Shown: piece after piece, positions 33,988-43,310 of the stretch
How the letters are laid out: each line of letters starts with the position of its first letter
Numbering within the stretch: the first letter of the stretch is position 1
Assembly: GCA_025758045.1 (NCBI GenBank)
Contig: CP107208.1
Span: 1,178,001-1,242,000, forward strand
From: Oscillospiraceae bacterium
GTDB taxonomy: Bacteria; Bacillota; Clostridia; Oscillospirales; Ruminococcaceae
Length of the DNA: 64,000 bases
Direction of reading: 5' to 3'
Program-made: the position numbers and the translations under genes
Notes under the pieces: generated by a model
Database searches by the model: none
The model's input: the letters and a program-made list of their open reading frames with translations, nothing else
What the model was told of the DNA's origin: nothing

Positions 33988-34578
33988 TTAGACAACCATC
34001 TCATCAAACAGAACCTTCAAAAAATCATCCACGCCGCCTGCAGCCTGAATTGTGGCAATCATTAAATCATCCGGGTCAACACGGGCAAAATCAATGACAT
34101 ATCCCGCATGGCGGGCAAGCTGCGAAAGAAAAACACGCTGGGTTCTGCCGTTGCCCTCTCGGAAGGGGTGAAGCTCATTCGTTCGTTCATAAAAGTCTAC
34201 TATGGCAGAAATGAAGTGCGCTCTGTCTAAGCCGACAAGAAAATTCTGCTTTTTTAATCTGGCAAAGATGGCTTTCGCTGTGCTTTCAATTTGCGCAGCG
34301 GGGCAAAACTGCGTGCCTTTCTTTGAAATATCCACCGTTCGCGGCTTGCCCGACCATTCGTATAAATCTTCAAACAAAAAGCGATGAATCGCACAGTAAT
34401 GCGCAAAATCGAAACTTCCGGCTAAAGGTTTTTCTTCCCATAAAGCAACCTTGGCCGGAACGATCGTACCTTCCACGGCATCCAAGTCGGACTGATTTTG
34501 AATGCCAAGTATATTTATTAACACCACAGTGCCCGGATAGCACCCATCCTGCAAAGAATCCACTGCATAGTTTGCCAT
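33988..34578 (-). CDS. Fic-domain toxin (adenylyltransferase)
   Basis: The 196-residue protein has the Fic motif HPFREGNGRTQRVF with catalytic His137, plus the flap region upstream. Fic toxins transfer AMP to a target protein, often DNA gyrase or topoisomerase IV, and stop growth. The inhibitory helix is not within this protein but in the small gene just upstream. The genes are 6 bp apart. Confidence 0.92.
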   Translation of the reverse strand: MANYAVDSLQDGCYPGTVVLINILGIQNQSDLDAVEGTIVPAKVALWEEKPLAGSFDFAHYCAIHRFLFEDLYEWSGKPRTVDISKKGTQFCPAAQIESTAKAIFARLKKQNFLVGLDRAHFISAIVDFYERTNELHPFREGNGRTQRVFLSQLARHAGYVIDFARVDPDDLMIATIQAAGGVDDFLKVLFDEMVV

Positions 34579-34584
34579 AGCATT

Positions 34585-34761
34585 TTACCCTCGCTGCGCC
34601 CTGCGGCGTGCCAGAATTTCAGCAGCCAAGGTGCGGGCATCTACTTTGCCGTCCATCAGGCGGCGGCAGTCGGCACGGGTCTGTTCGGTGACTTCATACC
34701 CCTCGATGCGCGAAGAAGCCAAAGCATTTTCCAATGCCTGTTCACGAGTAATTGGTGCCAT
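34585..34761 (-). CDS. VbhA/FicA-type antitoxin
   Basis: The 58-residue protein carries the Fic-inhibitory motif [S/T]xxxE[G/N] as Ser16-Ser-Arg-Ile-Glu20-Gly21 in ASSRIEGYEV, which blocks ATP binding in class I Fic toxins. The rest is a charged helical antitoxin. The start is MAPITREQ at 34761; an alternative ATG at 34791 adds ten residues. It precedes the Fic gene in the same operon. Confidence 0.88.
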   Translation of the reverse strand: MAPITREQALENALASSRIEGYEVTEQTRADCRRLMDGKVDARTLAAEILARRRAQRG

Positions 34762-34844
34762 ATACAAAACCGCCTTTCGCTTTTTCATCAATTATATACG
34801 ATAAGGCAACCAAATGCAATTTTTCTTGCAAAACTTCTTACCGC

Positions 34845-35245
34845 TTATTCCATAACCACCTGCATCAGCTTATCGTAGCTATCCACCACATTGTAGACGA
34901 CGCTGTCGTTGCTGATGGCGGCAAAGTGAGCCTTGGCGCATTGGACCTTTAGGCCCTCAACGCCGCGCAGCTCATTGCGGTCAAGCAGGGTCGTGCCTTT
35001 GGTTTCGGCAATAAAATAGATATGCTTGACCGTTCCCTCGTGGAAGGCAATCGCCCAGTCCGGGTTGTACTTGCCTACCGGCGTGCTGATGAAAAGTTGC
35101 CGGGCAGCTTGACATACACGGCAATTTTGTCGCAAACATCCAGCTCGTGGGCAAAGCGGCGCTCGTTATCGGAATCGTAAATCACATAATTGTACAGACT
35201 GCGGTCGGCGGGCATGGCGTTTACGCCCTGTCTGCCGTGCAGGTT
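34845..35245 (-). pseudogene. C-terminal remnant of a type III restriction enzyme Res subunit
   Basis: Two overlapping frames together encode the endonuclease end of a type III Res subunit: YNYVIYDSDNERRFAHELD and IAVYVKLPGN in one, then STPVGKYNPDWAIAF, IYFIAETKG and CAKAHFAAI in the next. The break near 35090 is a run of four T where five would keep frame. The helicase part is gone. It joins a truncated recombinase gene at about 35290. Confidence 0.8.
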
Positions 35246-36371
35246 TGCCAGCATTCTGGATACCCGATTCCGCATCCCGAAGCTGCTTCTCATAAAGAGG
35301 AATATTGGTGTTTTCCTTATTTTGCAGTCCCATCACCTTGGCGATGATAGATTCCATGGCGGCATCGTCTTTGACAAGCTGCATCGTCTGGTTGACTACC
35401 AAATCTTTCAGCCACTGTTTACGGACAGTCTTTTTCTTGCAGCCCTTGTGCTTTTTGGCAGTAGCACATTTATAATAGCGGTGAACTTCACCCGTCCGGC
35501 TCGTGCCGCTTTCGCCAAACATCAACGCCCCACAGTAGCCGCAGAACAGCTGGGTGGTGAGCAGGTAGTCATCCTCTGCCTTTCTACGGGCAGGGGCTTT
35601 CTTGTTTTTCAACATATTCTCCTGCACATCCTCAAACAGTTCCAGTGGAATGATGGGCGGGATAGCATCCGGCACGACCACATCCCGGAATTTCAGTTCT
35701 CCGATGTACCGCCGGTTTTTGAGCATATGTTCAACACTATTATAAGTAAATGCACCGCCCACCGGGTTCTTGATGCCGTTTTCGTTCAGCCAATCACGGA
35801 TCTCCTTCATAGTGGAGCCTTCATTGTATTTCCTGAACGATTCCAGCACAAAAGGTGAGGTGAGAGGGTCAATATGGAACTTCCGCTCAGAATCCAGCGT
35901 GTAGCCAAAAGTTCTACGTCCACCGTTGCAGCGGCCTTTCAGGATGTTCTCGGTCTGTCCACGCACGACCTTCTCGGCAAGGTCTGCCGAATAATACTCG
36001 GCATAACCTTCCAGCACCGATTCCAGAATGATGCCCTCCGGCCCCTCGGAGATGATCTCGGTGGCAGACATGAGCTTGACACCGTTATTCTTTAACTGAG
36101 TCTTGTACCGGGCACTGTCGTAGCGGTTTCGGGCAAAGCGGTCCAGTTTCCAGACCAGCACGATGTCAAACAGCTTCTTGTCACTGTCCTTGATTATCTG
36201 CTGGAACTCCGGGCGGTTGTCCGTCTTGGCAGAGATGGCACGGTCAATGTAGTGCTTGACGATGGTGATGCCATTCTTTTCGGCATAAGCCGTACATTCC
36301 CGAATCTGACCTTCGATGGATTCTTCGCGCTGGTTATCCGATGAATAGCGGGCATAGATCACAGCGGTCAT
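35166..36371 (-). pseudogene. Large serine recombinase, C-terminus replaced
   Basis: The gene starts at MTAVIYARYSSDNQRE (Ser10 nucleophile) and contains the resolvase domain, the recombinase domain (RTFGYTLDSERKF) and a zinc ribbon (LFCGYCGALMFGE, CATAKKHKGCKKK). Homology stops around KQLRDAESGIQN, and the last 30 or so codons run out of frame into the restriction-enzyme relic. The coiled-coil and C-terminus are lost. The recombinase class differs from the one in element 1. Confidence 0.8.
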
Positions 36372-36501
36372 GGCAGGCACCCCACTTTACACATCATTAA
36401 ACGGCGAAAGGTTCTTTCAAAATGTAGTTTCGTATAATAATTTTACAACGGTTTGCAATGGGAAAATCAGCGAACAGCATTTAATTCTTTTCGTAAATCA
36501 G

Positions 36502-36552
36502 ATACCCACCGACCTATGGTTTTCGCCATAAGCTGGTGGGCATCTGTTGTTC
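36502..36552. terminator. Hairpin terminator after ABC permease
   Basis: CAGAT-CCCACC pairs with GGTGGG-ATCTG around a TATGG/CCATA inner stem, between the leftward permease and recombinase genes. Confidence 0.65.
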
Positions 36553-36556
36553 TGGC

Positions 36557-38920
36557 TTATAATTCACTGATGGTTGCAGTAATGGGCTGCATGAGGATTC
36601 GCCTGACCGGGTTATATACTGCCAGCACCACAGCCGCCAGCACGACTACGACAATCACGGCAAGACACCCCCACGGCACCTGCCACGCTGCACCGAAATA
36701 ATGGGTGATGAGCAGGATATACAGCTTCCGATTCAGCACAAGACCCAGCGCAATGCCCACCACAAGACCGGACACCGCATAGGTGCCAGCTTCGGCAGAG
36801 ATCATGCGTTTCAGCTGTGCATCATCCATCCCGATGGCACGCAGGATGCCATACTGCTTCATTCGTGCCGACACGCTCATGGAAATGCTGTTGATGATGT
36901 TCAGAATGGTGATTCCTGCAATCACGATGAGAAACGCATAGACCACCAGATGGAACGCCCAGTAGGTGCTTTGTATCATCCGATTTCCTTCGATTCGGTT
37001 GGAAAAAACAACCTGCTTGTTTAACGTGTCGCTCAGCAGGGTGTGTATTTGTGCAATGGCTGCGTCTGCTGTGGTATCTTTTAGTTGAATATCGATCACC
37101 GCATAGCGGTTTTGCCCGGTCAGCTGATGGAAGGTTTCTTCGGTGCAGATAACAATCGGGGAATCGGTACTACTGAACGGGCTGTCGTTCAATACACCCA
37201 CGACTGTGAGCTTTGCATCCTCCAGCTGAATGGTATCACCCACAGTCAGAGAGTTGCTTTTGTCGAATACCGTCAGCACAGGGTATGTGCCATCCTCCGG
37301 CTCCTGCGGAAGGGTTCCGCTGATCAGGTCTTTTTTCGCCCAGCCAAACTGTATCGTATCGTATGAAATCAGGTCGATGGACCCCTGTTTTCCCTGATAT
37401 TCCGCCGGGAACGGGCAATACATCCGCCCGAATGCGTGTTTGACTTCCGGCAGAGCTTCCAGCTGCTCCACCAGCACCGGGTCAAGGACATTTTGCCCGG
37501 ATGTTTCACCCACCGATAAGTCCGGCGCGTAGGGCTGCAACGGATTCAGCGCAAATCCAACCCATCGAAGCAAAACCGAAAAGCTCAAAAACAGGAGAAT
37601 GCTCAACGCAAAGGAACCTGTCATCAAAAGCAGATTCTTTTTGGACGAGGTTGCATGGCTCACGCCCAAAGAAAGCTCTGCACGACTTCCAAACAACCGA
37701 GCATGACACGGAGAAGCCGCTGCATTTTCCACCGCATTCCCAGTTGCTGCTGTGATTGGAGAAGCTTTTGCCGCCCGCCGTGCCGGAGAAGATGCCGCGA
37801 ACCAAACCGTGACTAGTCCCAATACCATTCCGCAAACAATGCCGACCGGGCTTATTCCGAACACCGGCAAAGAGCTGAATTCATCGCCGACAAATCCACG
37901 CAGAAAGGCACACAATCCCCATGTGGAAACGATTCCCAGCACACACCCTGCTGGAACAGCAGTTTTACACCAGAAAAGAGCTTCCAGCCGGACAAGCGTC
38001 CGAACCTGATTTTTTCCTGCCCCAAGACAACGCAGCATTCCATAATAGCTGGTACGCTGAGCTACATTGCTGTTGATGCTGCCTGTGATCATAAAAATTC
38101 CGGCAAGGACGACCATGCCAGCCAACACAGCCGCCACCGTATATAAGCCTACAATATAATCGTTGTTGCTGCTTGCGTTCAACGCCATCAGGTAAGCGTT
38201 TTCGGAGATTTTTTCTTCTGGAATGCCGTACTCTTTTTCGACATTTTCAATAGACTGCCGCAAATTGGTGCGTGGCTTGAACTGGATGTAATACTGTGTT
38301 TCAAAGGATTCTTCTACCTGTGCAGTGATCTGAGAAAATGTACTGCGGTTCATCACCAGAACAACAGCATCGTACTGGTTCGCCTCGGAGGTATCTTCAT
38401 TAAAACCTGCGACAGTAAGTGAAATGGTCTGTCCATCCGGGAGCGTCAGCGGAATCGCTGTACCGACCGTAACATCCAGCCAATCCCGGATGTTTGCTGT
38501 CACGAGCACTTCGCCATCCGCCGGGGCAGTGCTACACTGCATTCCCGGAAAGATTTGAAGGATTGCATCATCTGCTCCTACCAGTGCGGCACGTTTATCT
38601 CCGGCAAAGTAGTTTTCCGTAAGGGAAGCGTTGATGTCGCTATACGCTGAAAATGCAGCAACATCCTCCTGTGCGGCAAGCTCTGCGGCTGTTTCAGGGG
38701 AGATGTCCTTTACCATGATATGCCAGTTTCCGTTTTTGTTCAGCTGGTTTGAGGTTTCCATCCGAATCGCCATATCTGCCATACTGAACACCACCGTAAC
38801 CAGAAACACCGCAAGGACGATGCACAAAATCGTCATGCGGTTCTGCCGTCTGCGTACCTTGGCAGAAATCGGGATCAGGCTCAGATAGCTTTTCATTTCT
38901 GTGCTGCTCATTCCCGGCAC
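36557..38920 (-). CDS. FtsX-family ABC permease (MacB/BceB-like)
   Basis: The 787-residue protein has an N-terminal helix after a basic start, an extracellular MacB-type domain (about residues 55-240), three helices, a second extracellular domain and three C-terminal helices, the FtsX-FtsX layout. It overlaps its ATPase gene by 13 bp. Such transporters export or clear membrane-active peptides and are usually induced by a paired two-component system, which lies just upstream. Confidence 0.88.
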   Translation of the reverse strand: MPGMSSTEMKSYLSLIPISAKVRRRQNRMTILCIVLAVFLVTVVFSMADMAIRMETSNQLNKNGNWHIMVKDISPETAAELAAQEDVAAFSAYSDINASLTENYFAGDKRAALVGADDAILQIFPGMQCSTAPADGEVLVTANIRDWLDVTVGTAIPLTLPDGQTISLTVAGFNEDTSEANQYDAVVLVMNRSTFSQITAQVEESFETQYYIQFKPRTNLRQSIENVEKEYGIPEEKISENAYLMALNASSNNDYIVGLYTVAAVLAGMVVLAGIFMITGSINSNVAQRTSYYGMLRCLGAGKNQVRTLVRLEALFWCKTAVPAGCVLGIVSTWGLCAFLRGFVGDEFSSLPVFGISPVGIVCGMVLGLVTVWFAASSPARRAAKASPITAATGNAVENAAASPCHARLFGSRAELSLGVSHATSSKKNLLLMTGSFALSILLFLSFSVLLRWVGFALNPLQPYAPDLSVGETSGQNVLDPVLVEQLEALPEVKHAFGRMYCPFPAEYQGKQGSIDLISYDTIQFGWAKKDLISGTLPQEPEDGTYPVLTVFDKSNSLTVGDTIQLEDAKLTVVGVLNDSPFSSTDSPIVICTEETFHQLTGQNRYAVIDIQLKDTTADAAIAQIHTLLSDTLNKQVVFSNRIEGNRMIQSTYWAFHLVVYAFLIVIAGITILNIINSISMSVSARMKQYGILRAIGMDDAQLKRMISAEAGTYAVSGLVVGIALGLVLNRKLYILLITHYFGAAWQVPWGCLAVIVVVVLAAVVLAVYNPVRRILMQPITATISEL

Positions 38921-39591
38921 CTCCCAAAATCGGTCAGGCAGCCGTCCGATACCTGCAGCACCCGGTCTGCCGTCTGCGCAATGCTGCGGTTGTGGGTGAT
39001 CATCAGGATGGTCTGCTCGTATTTCCGGGATGTTTCTTTTAGCAGGGCAATGACCTCGCTGGTGTTCTGGGTGTCCAGATTGCCGGTCGGCTCATCCGCC
39101 AAAATCAGTGAAGGGCGGGTCATCAGGGCGCGGCCGATGGCTACCCGTTGCTGCTGCCCACCGGAAAGCTGGCTTGGCAGATGCTTCCGACGGTCTTTCA
39201 GATTCAGCACGGTCAGCAGTTCTTCCAGATATGCCCTGTCCGGCTTTTGGTAGTCCAGCAGCACCGGGAACAGGATGTTCTGTTCTACGGTCAGTTCCGG
39301 GATAAGGTTGAATGCCTGAAAGATAAAACCGATATTGCGGCGGCGGAAGATCGTCAGCTCCCGGTCTTTCATGGCAAAAACATCCTTGCCATCAATCAGC
39401 ACCTTGCCGGAAGTCGGCGTATCCAGTCCGCCGATCAGATTGAGCAGGGTGCTTTTGCCGGAGCCGGATTCGCCAACGACCGCCACATATTCGCCTTTCG
39501 GCACGGAAAAGCTGACATCTTTCAGCGCATGGACAGCAGTTTCTCCGCTGCCGTAGGTCTTGCAGAGATGGTTGACTTCTAATAGTTCCAT
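38908..39591 (-). CDS. ABC transporter ATPase (MacB/LolD type)
   Basis: The 227-residue ATPase has Walker A GESGSGKST, signature LSGGQQQRVAIGRAL and Walker B LILADEPTGNLDT. The start MELLEVNHLCKTYG at 39591 has AGGGATACACT upstream; a longer ORF to 39663 lacks support. It is translationally coupled to the permease. Two AGCCTACA repeats 11 bp apart lie about 100 bp upstream. Confidence 0.92.
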   Translation of the reverse strand: MELLEVNHLCKTYGSGETAVHALKDVSFSVPKGEYVAVVGESGSGKSTLLNLIGGLDTPTSGKVLIDGKDVFAMKDRELTIFRRRNIGFIFQAFNLIPELTVEQNILFPVLLDYQKPDRAYLEELLTVLNLKDRRKHLPSQLSGGQQQRVAIGRALMTRPSLILADEPTGNLDTQNTSEVIALLKETSRKYEQTILMITHNRSIAQTADRVLQVSDGCLTDFGRCRE

Positions 39592-39678
39592 AGTGTATCC
39601 CTCACTTTGCAGGTTCCTTCGATTCAGACGGATTATCTCTGTCTGTGCAGAAAAGGATAACACGTCAACCTTACTGCA

Positions 39679-39697
39679 AGCCTACACTCAGCCTACA
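39679..39697 (-). promoter_or_regulatory. Direct repeats upstream of ABC genes, probable regulator site
   Basis: AGCCTACA occurs at 39679-39686 and 39690-39697, spacing 11 bp. On the minus strand this reads TGTAGGCT twice, the one-turn direct repeat preferred by OmpR-family regulators. The upstream copy overlaps the stop codon of the kinase gene. Confidence 0.5.
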
Positions 39698-40730
39698 ATT
39701 TTGTAGGAATCGGAAAATTCAGAGTAAAGGTCGTGCCCTTTCCCAGCTCACTGTCTACTTCAATGGTGCCGTGATGGGCTTCCACAACAGCTTTTGTCAG
39801 CGGCAGACCCAGCCCGATGCCCTGTGTATCCTGTGAAAAGCGGCTGCGATAAAACCGTTTGAAGATATGGTACAAATCTTCCGGGTGGATGCCGCTGCCG
39901 TTGTCGCGCACTTTGATCTGAACCATGGACGGCAGTGCATTCCACTCTACCTGAATCGTATCTCCGCTCTTTGTGTGGTCAAGGGCATTCTTTACAAGAT
40001 TGTCCACAGCTTCCTGCATCCAGTCACGGTCGCACCAAAGTGTAACCGCCTCTGAGCCGGACAGAACAAGCTTTTTCTGTTCCTGCTCTGCACGATAGTT
40101 ATACTGCCGCGCGATGTCCTGCACCATTTCAGCAACATTTTCGTTTTTCTTCTCCAATACGACCGAACCGGCATCCAGCCGGGTGATTTTGAGCAGATTC
40201 TGCACCAGCGTTTCGATGCGGTCCAACTCTTGTTCGGACAGGTCTGCAAACTCTTTGACTTCCGACGGCGAAACAGCTTCGTCCTGAAGCAGACCATTGT
40301 AGATATTCAACGCCGCCAGCGGTGTTTTGAGCTGGTGCGAAATATCTGCAATGGTATTTTTCAAAAAATGCTTCTCCCGCTGCTCGTTGTCTGCGTGTGC
40401 GCTCAGAACTGCCGCCAATGCATTAACGGAGTGAAACAGACGGTAAAGTTCTCCCTCCCGGTCGCAGTCCAGTCGTGCATCCGGGTTGCCATCCAGACAG
40501 CTTTGGATTTGCTGGACTGCCTGTTCCAGAAGTGCGCTCTGCCTTTGAAAATAGCAGAAAAGAATGCCCCAGAGGCAGCCGCCCAGCAGCAGAAAAACAA
40601 ACAGTGACCCGAAAGAGAATGCGTGCGTTGTATGCCATGCAACGCCCTGCGTGAGAGCCAATGCCACTGCCCAGACCGCCAGCACGGCTTGGAATAAATT
40701 CCGGATCTCCCGGTTTGCGAATACTTTCAT
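39693..40730 (-). CDS. Sensor histidine kinase
   Basis: The 345-residue kinase has two N-terminal helices (about residues 12-30 and 38-58) with a very short loop, a HAMP-like linker, His in ISHQLKTPLAAL and N, G1 and G2 boxes (NLVKNALDH, VRDNGSGIHP, GIGLGLPLT). The short sensor suggests detection through membrane events or the adjoining transporter. It is 9 bp downstream of its regulator gene. Confidence 0.9.
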   Translation of the reverse strand: MKVFANREIRNLFQAVLAVWAVALALTQGVAWHTTHAFSFGSLFVFLLLGGCLWGILFCYFQRQSALLEQAVQQIQSCLDGNPDARLDCDREGELYRLFHSVNALAAVLSAHADNEQREKHFLKNTIADISHQLKTPLAALNIYNGLLQDEAVSPSEVKEFADLSEQELDRIETLVQNLLKITRLDAGSVVLEKKNENVAEMVQDIARQYNYRAEQEQKKLVLSGSEAVTLWCDRDWMQEAVDNLVKNALDHTKSGDTIQVEWNALPSMVQIKVRDNGSGIHPEDLYHIFKRFYRSRFSQDTQGIGLGLPLTKAVVEAHHGTIEVDSELGKGTTFTLNFPIPTKL

Positions 40731-40739
40731 ACGGCACCT

Positions 40740-41420
40740 TTACCCATTCCATTTATAGCCCATCCCGCGGACAGTCAGCAGCATCTGCGGTTTGCCGGGG
40801 TCGTCCTCGATCTTCATCCGCAGCCGCCGGATGTACACCGTTAAGGCACTGCTGTCAATGTAATCTCCATCGCAGTCCCACAGTGCATCCAGAATTTGTT
40901 CCTTGGATAGCACGGCATTCGGATGCTGCATAAAGAAACAGAGCAGCTTGTACTCTGCGCCGGTCAGTTCCAGCAAGATTCCGTTTTTGTACGCCTGCCC
41001 CTGCAACAGCCGGACGGTGATACTGCCCGATTCCAGTACGGGTTCTCCTGCGCTGAACGCATTTGCACGGCGAAGCAGTGCATTGACCCGCGACAACAGG
41101 ACACCCAGCTTGAACGGCTTGGTCAGGTAATCATCCCCGCCCATATCCAGTCCCATGATGATATTCATTTCCTCATCCGAAGCAGTCAGGAACAGAATCG
41201 GCACATTGGATGTGCGCCGCACCTTCTGGCAGAAATCGAAGCCAGAGCCATCCGGCAGGGAAACATCCAGCACCAGCAGGTCATATTTTCTGTCTGACCA
41301 CAGCACCTCGGCTTCTGCCAGCGTCCGGGCGGTATCCAGTGCAAAGCCCTGCTTCTTGAATGCAAAGGTCAGCCCACTGATCAGGCTCAAATCATCTTCC
41401 AAAAGGAACAGTTTTCTCAT
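40740..41420 (-). CDS. OmpR-family response regulator
   Basis: The 226-residue regulator has a receiver domain (acidic pair LLEDD, phospho-acceptor in LLVLDVSLPD, FLTAS, KPF) and a winged-helix domain ending VRGMGYKWNG. It is the first gene of a four-gene block with kinase, ATPase and permease. The probable target is the AGCCTACA repeat upstream of the ATPase gene. Confidence 0.92.
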   Translation of the reverse strand: MRKLFLLEDDLSLISGLTFAFKKQGFALDTARTLAEAEVLWSDRKYDLLVLDVSLPDGSGFDFCQKVRRTSNVPILFLTASDEEMNIIMGLDMGGDDYLTKPFKLGVLLSRVNALLRRANAFSAGEPVLESGSITVRLLQGQAYKNGILLELTGAEYKLLCFFMQHPNAVLSKEQILDALWDCDGDYIDSSALTVYIRRLRMKIEDDPGKPQMLLTVRGMGYKWNG

Positions 41421-41558
41421 GATTCCCTCTCTTTTCCGCGTTTTGTGTGTCCTACAAGTTCAAAAGCATTATAAGTTTTTTCTGCGAACATTACAATGTG
41501 CGAAACGGAAATTGTTTTTTGCCGTGTGTTAAATATAAGTCCTACTATCACCGCTTTA

Positions 41559-41700
41559 CTGCGTAAAGTACATTGCAATGCGATTTTTAAGTGTGCCCGA
41601 AGGGATTCGCCAAGCCACGCCCTAGAAACGCCCCACCGGGGCGTTTCTGCCCCGCGGGACGCAAAGCGCGGGGCACGGGCTGTTCGAATCCGCTCTTTTA
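41559..41700. other. Decayed tRNA end and hairpin
   Basis: GTACATTGCAATGCGATTTTT followed by a tRNA 3'-end-like stretch (GCCCGAAGGGATTCG) repeats the order terminator-tRNA seen at 5361-5443. It is interrupted by GC-rich inverted repeats (AAACGCCCC/GGGGCGTTT near 41630). It looks like an older, degraded copy of the element end lying just before the intact tRNA. Confidence 0.5.
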
Positions 41701-41730
41701 CTGCTCCATAAAATCCATGCAAAACAAAAA

Positions 41731-41756
41731 GAGCAGCACCCCATAAGGTGCTGCTC
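41731..41756. terminator. Hairpin terminator of tRNA-Arg
   Basis: GAGCAGCACC and GGTGCTGCTC form a perfect 10-bp stem, directly downstream of the leftward tRNA. Confidence 0.85.
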
Positions 41757-41757
41757 T

Positions 41758-41834
41758 TGGTGCGACCGGGAGGATTCGAACCTCTGGCCTTCCGGGTCGG
41801 AGCCGAACGCTCTATCCAGCTGAGCTACGATCGC
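41758..41834 (-). tRNA. tRNA-Arg (CCG), element 2 copy
   Basis: The 77-nt cloverleaf has acceptor stem GCGATCG/CGGTCGC (one G-T pair), encoded CCA and loop CTCCGAC with anticodon CCG. It is identical to the gene at 57552 and to the two halves at 5399 and 57794 apart from one core base. It lies 166 bp left of the core at 42000. Confidence 0.96.
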
Positions 41835-41895
41835 TTATATATGAAAAACGCCGTTACAGCGTATTTCAATCTTGTAAAGTGGTCAATTTCCAATA

Positions 41896-42061
41896 GTGGT
41901 CAATTCGTGGTCTGACTACCGTTGACCACCGCGTTTTTGCAAGTGCAAACAACGCTGTATCGCACAGAAACGAACCTAAAACCTACCTTGTCGCAGTAGT
42001 CGGAGAACTACGACAAGCCCGTACAGACCAACGTTGAAGCGTGAATTTTGTTGGTTCTGCA
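41896..42061. other. Attachment junction between elements 2 and 3 (P-core-P')
   Basis: P-arm repeats GTGGTCAA/TTGACCAC (41896-41929), core TCGGAG (42000-42005) in the dyad GTAGT/ACTAC, and TTGTTGGTTCTGCA (42048-42061) repeat the geometry of 30715-30880 to the base. The next 360 bp to 42428 hold at most one doubtful small ORF. Confidence 0.88.
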
Positions 42062-42193
42062 CAGTTGCGTCCAAAGCAAGAAAACGCCTGTTGGTGGTTG
42101 TCACAACGGGCTTTTCGGTGTTTTACGGTGCGTCTGCACAGTAGTAGTCAAATGGTGGTCAAAGAATGTAAAATAAAACGCAATAGAGTACCA

Positions 42194-42391
42194 CTATTCC
42201 CGGTATATGACCCTTGCTTTAGCATCTTGCTGTTTTCCTATATAAACCCGTTCATTATGTTCAATTCCAAAAATGCTTGTGCATTTAATTGTCATGTTCA
42301 TGCAAAAATATCCCAAAGAGTTTGTCCAACTTTCCCAACGATTTCTATAGACATCCTCAGCGAAATATATATCGAAAGCAAGTTTCTTCAT
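42194..42391 (-). CDS. Doubtful small ORF
   Basis: A 65-residue frame (MKKLAFDIYFAEDVYRNRW, then NMTIKCTSIFGIEHNERVYI) has plausible composition but no clear ribosome binding site. It may be a relic. Nothing else is seen in this part of the left arm of element 3. Confidence 0.3.
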   Translation of the reverse strand: MKKLAFDIYFAEDVYRNRWESWTNSLGYFCMNMTIKCTSIFGIEHNERVYIGKQQDAKARVIYRE

Positions 42392-42428
42392 CATCAATCT
42401 GTGGCTTATTCTGCTTGCAAATTTTAAA

Positions 42429-43310
42429 TTACTTCATATTTCCATTGCAAGTATCCATAATTTTCGTCCATAAAGTGGGCCAAAAGCTGAAATCACTCCA
42501 GCGGCCGGGGATAAGCCAGCCGGGCAGGGTTTGCAGAAAATGGGGTACCGCCCACGCAAATGCCAGTGCTAAAGCAAACAGGGCTGCCCCGTGCAAGACA
42601 CCGGGCAGGGCACAAATAAAGCGCAGCAACAGCACGACCAAAGCCAGTCCGACAATCAGGGCAGGCAGGGCACACGCTGCTTGAGCCAGCCATGCCTTTT
42701 GGGGGCCGTAAGTGATGGCGGTGATCTTTCCGGCACCGGTTGCTGCGGCCCACTGTTCGGCGTCCGTTTTGGGGGTGTCGGGCGAAAGACCCCGCAGCGC
42801 CGCGTGGGTAAAGCCGCTTTGCGCCGGATAAAGAAGCGTTTTGCTTTTACTTTTAAACACGCCGGAAATGAAATACTCGGTACGGTCCAGTGCAACAGTC
42901 AAGCCCATAATATCATAGCTGCCAAACAGTGTCCACGCCAGCGTCGAAGAAATCGCGCACTGCTGTCCTACGACACCGGGTGCTGTGCCCTGAAGATATT
43001 CCACAGGCAGACAGTCCTGCGCTGTACCGTCAAAGCCGATACAGGTCACATCTTCCGCTGTGCGGTCAGAATCTGCCGAGACCGCTGCTGCTTTCTCGCT
43101 CCAAAAGCTGGCAGTAACGGCTTGAGTGTTGGCATTACTTTTTTCCCATTCCCGTGCAGCGGCAAGCTGCCCGGCTGTAAGCGGGGAAGACAGGGTCACC
43201 GTCACGGTTGGGTTCTGCTGTACAATATGCGCTGCGCGGGTCTGCAAAAGCAGCTGCAAAACTACCAGCAATACTGCCGCAACCGCCCAACCTCTTTTAC
43301 GATGCATCAT
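42429..43310 (-). CDS. Membrane protein with MacB-like extracytoplasmic domain
   Basis: The 293-residue protein has an N-terminal helix, an extracytoplasmic domain (residues about 30-200) with features of the MacB periplasmic core (SSTLAWTLFGSYDIMGLTVAL, EYFISGVFKSKS) and three C-terminal helices. No ATPase of the MacB type is encoded nearby. It overlaps the HlyD-like gene by 14 bp, so the two probably act together as an envelope complex. Confidence 0.65.
   Translation of the reverse strand: MMHRKRGWAVAAVLLVVLQLLLQTRAAHIVQQNPTVTVTLSSPLTAGQLAAAREWEKSNANTQAVTASFWSEKAAAVSADSDRTAEDVTCIGFDGTAQDCLPVEYLQGTAPGVVGQQCAISSTLAWTLFGSYDIMGLTVALDRTEYFISGVFKSKSKTLLYPAQSGFTHAALRGLSPDTPKTDAEQWAAATGAGKITAITYGPQKAWLAQAACALPALIVGLALVVLLLRFICALPGVLHGAALFALALAFAWAVPHFLQTLPGWLIPGRWSDFSFWPTLWTKIMDTCNGNMK

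Noticed and set aside
41559..41700. A fourth complete tRNA gene
   Set aside because: Only a 3'-end-like piece is present and no cloverleaf can be closed across the GC-rich insertion.
42041..42427. 128-codon rightward ORF in the left arm of element 3
   Set aside because: It starts inside the P' arm, is rich in Cys/Phe/Ser without pattern, and overlaps a more plausible leftward small ORF.
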